Positions 21,830 through 24,722 of a stretch of 24,722 bases of DNA are shown piece after piece. The DNA is from a virus. The position numbers and the translations under genes were made by a program. Below the pieces are notes generated by a model. It searched no databases. It saw nothing but the letters and a program-made list of their open reading frames with translations, and was not told the DNA's origin. Within the stretch, counting starts at the first letter, position 1; every line of letters starts with the position of its first letter. The stretch is taken from the IMG/VR virus record IMGVR_UViG_3300046009_006318, positions 1-24,722 of that record; one strand, written 5' to 3'.

Positions 21830-24722
21830 TTATACTCCAGGTGGTATTATATTTGGATCTATAAATACATTATTATTAGGATTTCCAAGCGAAGAGCTAT
21901 ATTGTACATTTTGTGATCCTGACGGTATTATAGTTACAGGCACCGCTAATGCTAATCCTGGGTTATCTAGGTTTATGTAGTTGACATCAAACGATGATAC
22001 CTTCGATCCATAATACCTATGATTTTCAGCCCCCTTGTGTAATCTCTTTATAAAATATGGATTATTTCCAAATTTTAAACTTGCATCTGATGGTTTGTTT
22101 ATTGATGCAGACGCATCATTTCCAAAAGTATATTCAATTGTTGCATAGTAAAAATTATTAGCTGTACCATCTATTGTATTAAAAATATTTATCGATTTTG
22201 CATAATCCAAATTTTCGTATCCGCGCTGTCTTCCCAATAATGGACTAGTATAAGTATATGACAAATCGTTATTAGATACTGGATATACAAAATTATTTAT
22301 TTTTGTTTTTAGCTCTTTAGATGTTTTAGATAACAAAGGCAGTAATGTTATTGTTGAATTATACTCTGGTTTGCTACTCATTACTGAGTTTATTTGGGTT
22401 GATTGTATTAGAGAAGAATTCATTTGAAGAAACGAGTTTTTAATAGTATATATTTGGTCTATTGTACCCGAAGGTGGTACAGACGCGGATATATACAAGA
22501 TATCCTTTTCTTGAATCTTTCCATTAAACCCAGATAATGTTGCTGTTCTGTTTCCCTTTTTTACAAATTCAATTAAATTTGATTGATCAACTGTAGCAGA
22601 TAGCATAGGTAATTGCTTTAATTTTATTCTTTGTAACTCATTATTTTCTATTATCAATCCAATTATTGCATTTGCCTTTGCTGGTATAACTTGTTTTATC
22701 TGTTCAAATATGGTAAAATCATATATTTTTAATGCTTTTAGATAGCTGTGAATATCATCGGTTGTTCTACTATTCTGAAAATAAAACTTTGCTAGATCTA
22801 ACAGCTTTACGTAATATTTTTTATCGGTATCTACTGGAGATCCGATATATTCATCTAATTCAAATGTTCCAAATCTATTGAAAATATCTTCGTTTATATT
22901 AAACTGTGGTGAAAATCCTATTTTTATTTTATTTTCATCATTTGGTTTGTAATCATATGATGACAATTCTACACGAGTATTATACGATAAGTTGCCCAAT
23001 AAAGTTGATGATTCAACTCGCTCTTTTTCTGGTATTATTGCATTATCTGCTATTGTTGGAATTTCAAATTTAACAAACTCGCTGTATGCAACAACAGACC
23101 CAGTATCTCTTGATAAAATCACTTGGGCATTGTATATGTTGGTTTGATTAATATTTCCAACGGTAATCGGAGCAAGTTTATCATTTTGATATGCATTTTC
23201 CAACCATGCTGGATATCTGGCTATAAGGTCATATGTACTTTGTGATACATTATTTCCATGATATGAAAGAGGTGATAACATATGAGATTTCATAATCTCT
23301 TCATCAACCGGTGATTTCCAGTATCGAACTTCGTTCAAATAGAATTTTATATTACCATCATTGCAAAATGTTATAGATTCCGATGAAAAAAGTGCATTGG
23401 TATAATCACCGTAAAGATTTATGCTAGTTGATTCAAAGAAGTTAACTTTATCATAATTTTTTTGCAGAAAATATAGATTTAATGAGGCAGACTGTGCACT
23501 CTGTGATACTATTCTATCTGTTTGTAAAAATATTGCAGATGGTAATTCATCAATATATTCTATATTTTTTATAGAGCTTGATATCTGTCCTAAACTAGAA
23601 GATACTGTTAATATAATATTACCAGTATAATCAGTTGATCCACTTTTCTCTAAATCTATTTTTACATGATTTCCTTTAGAAAATAGGTTACCATACGCAA
23701 CTGTATTTGGGTCAAATATAAATCTAAAATAGGTTGATGTTGGGTAACTTAAAGATCCAGTGTAATCTGAAAACTGTATGAATGGTACTTGAAAATATTC
23801 GTCTAACTGTAAATCCAAGTACCTTATTAATTTTTCTTCTTTATGTTTTGGCCGTGTGTCTTGGTTACCAACTCCACCAAATTCTCGTATAAAAAATTGT
23901 GAAGCAGGTATACCATATGCAGATACCAATGCCTTTACCGAACGATCGGTTCCTTTAGATTTTAGGATTTTTGGTAAATTTAAAAGGATACGCTTCCAAA
24001 TTGCTTTTGTATAATCACTAGATGGCAATGCATATGATGTGTCATTTATATTGGTTCTCTTTAGTTTCTTCATTTCATCATAACCAAAGAAATTAAACCA
24101 CAGATCTTTTAATTTTTGACTCTCATTTAATTTCCATCCGTAATTATTAGCCATGTGTACTAATAAATCTTTTGATATACCAAAGTCTGGGTGCTCATCT
24201 TGTGCATATTTATCATTAAAATGTGTAATATATAACCATATAGTATCAAAATAGTGTGCTATCATATTAACAAATAAAAGATACTCGCTATTATTTGAAT
24301 CATCTCTGATAAATTCTGGTATTGTTCTTATTAATTGTGCTTCATTATCAAAGTCATATTCTCTTGCCGTTTCAATTGCTGCGTCTTTCCATGCCAAATA
24401 TATATCACTGTTAATATCAATTGTTTCAAATGCATATGGAATTCCAGGCCCAACCGCCCAAATAACATTAGCGTTTACCCAGGTTTGTGCCCAATCAATC
24501 CAGACAATACTTTCCAAATCCTCAGATCTTGTTGTTTTTATTATTGGTGGAATTGGATATGTTACATCATTTCTTTTTGATGAATCCAACTCATAATATA
24601 AAAACATTTCAAAATCATCAAATGATTGTAACAAAAGATTTTTAGATGTAGAATACAGCAATATATCAGAATTTTGCGTACTATCTAATCCGTATATGGC
24701 ATTTATTTGCTCTTGATACCAT
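21830..24722 (-). CDS. Large baseplate/tail protein with P2 gpI-like segment, N-terminus outside window
   Basis: The frame remains open from the stop at 21830 through the right edge, giving at least 964 residues. The first start-like codon downstream (TTG at 24659-24661) is preceded by about 20 more in-frame codons, including NAIYGLDSTQNSDI, so the real start lies outside. The segment LPKILKSKGTDRSVKALVSA followed by YGIP (near 23900-23990) resembles the helical core of tail proteins of the P2 gpI / baseplate wedge type. A later segment around 23260-23420 (FYLNEVRYWKSPVDEEIM) looks like the end of a concanavalin/LamG-type domain. Toward the C-terminus there are long beta-rich stretches and NYINLDNPGLALAVPV. 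Predicted role: a multidomain baseplate component linking the tail tube to peripheral proteins such as those in the array. Family assignment is by short motif resemblance only. Confidence 0.72.
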   Translation of the reverse strand, partial: WYQEQINAIYGLDSTQNSDILLYSTSKNLLLQSFDDFEMFLYYELDSSKRNDVTYPIPPIIKTTRSEDLESIVWIDWAQTWVNANVIWAVGPGIPYAFETIDINSDIYLAWKDAAIETAREYDFDNEAQLIRTIPEFIRDDSNNSEYLLFVNMIAHYFDTIWLYITHFNDKYAQDEHPDFGISKDLLVHMANNYGWKLNESQKLKDLWFNFFGYDEMKKLKRTNINDTSYALPSSDYTKAIWKRILLNLPKILKSKGTDRSVKALVSAYGIPASQFFIREFGGVGNQDTRPKHKEEKLIRYLDLQLDEYFQVPFIQFSDYTGSLSYPTSTYFRFIFDPNTVAYGNLFSKGNHVKIDLEKSGSTDYTGNIILTVSSSLGQISSSIKNIEYIDELPSAIFLQTDRIVSQSAQSASLNLYFLQKNYDKVNFFESTSINLYGDYTNALFSSESITFCNDGNIKFYLNEVRYWKSPVDEEIMKSHMLSPLSYHGNNVSQSTYDLIARYPAWLENAYQNDKLAPITVGNINQTNIYNAQVILSRDTGSVVAYSEFVKFEIPTIADNAIIPEKERVESSTLLGNLSYNTRVELSSYDYKPNDENKIKIGFSPQFNINEDIFNRFGTFELDEYIGSPVDTDKKYYVKLLDLAKFYFQNSRTTDDIHSYLKALKIYDFTIFEQIKQVIPAKANAIIGLIIENNELQRIKLKQLPMLSATVDQSNLIEFVKKGNRTATLSGFNGKIQEKDILYISASVPPSGTIDQIYTIKNSFLQMNSSLIQSTQINSVMSSKPEYNSTITLLPLLSKTSKELKTKINNFVYPVSNNDLSYTYTSPLLGRQRGYENLDYAKSINIFNTIDGTANNFYYATIEYTFGNDASASINKPSDASLKFGNNPYFIKRLHKGAENHRYYGSKVSSFDVNYINLDNPGLALAVPVTIIPSGSQNVQYSSSLGNPNNNVFIDPNIIPPGV

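Overview
This AT-rich window looks like part of the genome of a large tailed double-stranded DNA bacteriophage. All sixteen credible genes lie on the minus strand and are packed with gaps of 0 to about 55 bases; several pairs overlap by 1 or 4 bases. The content mixes tail or baseplate structural proteins, collagen-like fibre proteins and T4/T7-type DNA metabolism enzymes. I see no cellular housekeeping gene, tRNA, insertion sequence or CRISPR. The host cannot be read from the sequence. Clear AGGAG/GGAG ribosome sites occur before three genes.

In transcription order (right to left) the window opens with a very large baseplate-type protein that is cut by the right edge (21830-24722). A small unrecognised structural-type protein follows (21104-21775). 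Next comes a tandem array of eight paralogous proteins (8772-21084). They share a C-terminal module of about 70 residues (an N-Y-S-T-N-P motif, then a YITTIGLY / AVAKLSKPLKK block) and most also share several upstream motifs. One member carries a LamG/concanavalin-like insertion and one a cysteine-containing insertion.

A three-gene DNA module follows: a T7 endonuclease I-type Holliday junction resolvase (8371-8769), a TOPRIM primase of the T4 gp61 kind with an altered zinc ribbon (7426-8364), and a single polypeptide joining the Mre11/gp47 nuclease to the Rad50/gp46 ATPase (4277-7429). These would act in replication, recombination-dependent repair and resolution of branched DNA.

The left end holds a fibre module. 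A 734-residue protein has about 120 Gly-X-Y triplets, mostly Gly-Thr-Ser or Gly-Ser-Ser, and three C-terminal beta repeats (2030-4234). Next is a glycosyltransferase resembling the TibC/Aah autotransporter heptosyltransferases, including four cysteines at the position of their metal finger (912-2021). A second collagen-like gene starts at GTG and runs off the left edge (1-856). The most interesting hypothesis is that the transferase O-glycosylates the Thr/Ser-rich fibres encoded on both sides of it. Three genes with strong ribosome sites share an A/T-rich element about 30 bases upstream of the start, possibly a phage promoter. There is no gene-free stretch above 60 bases.
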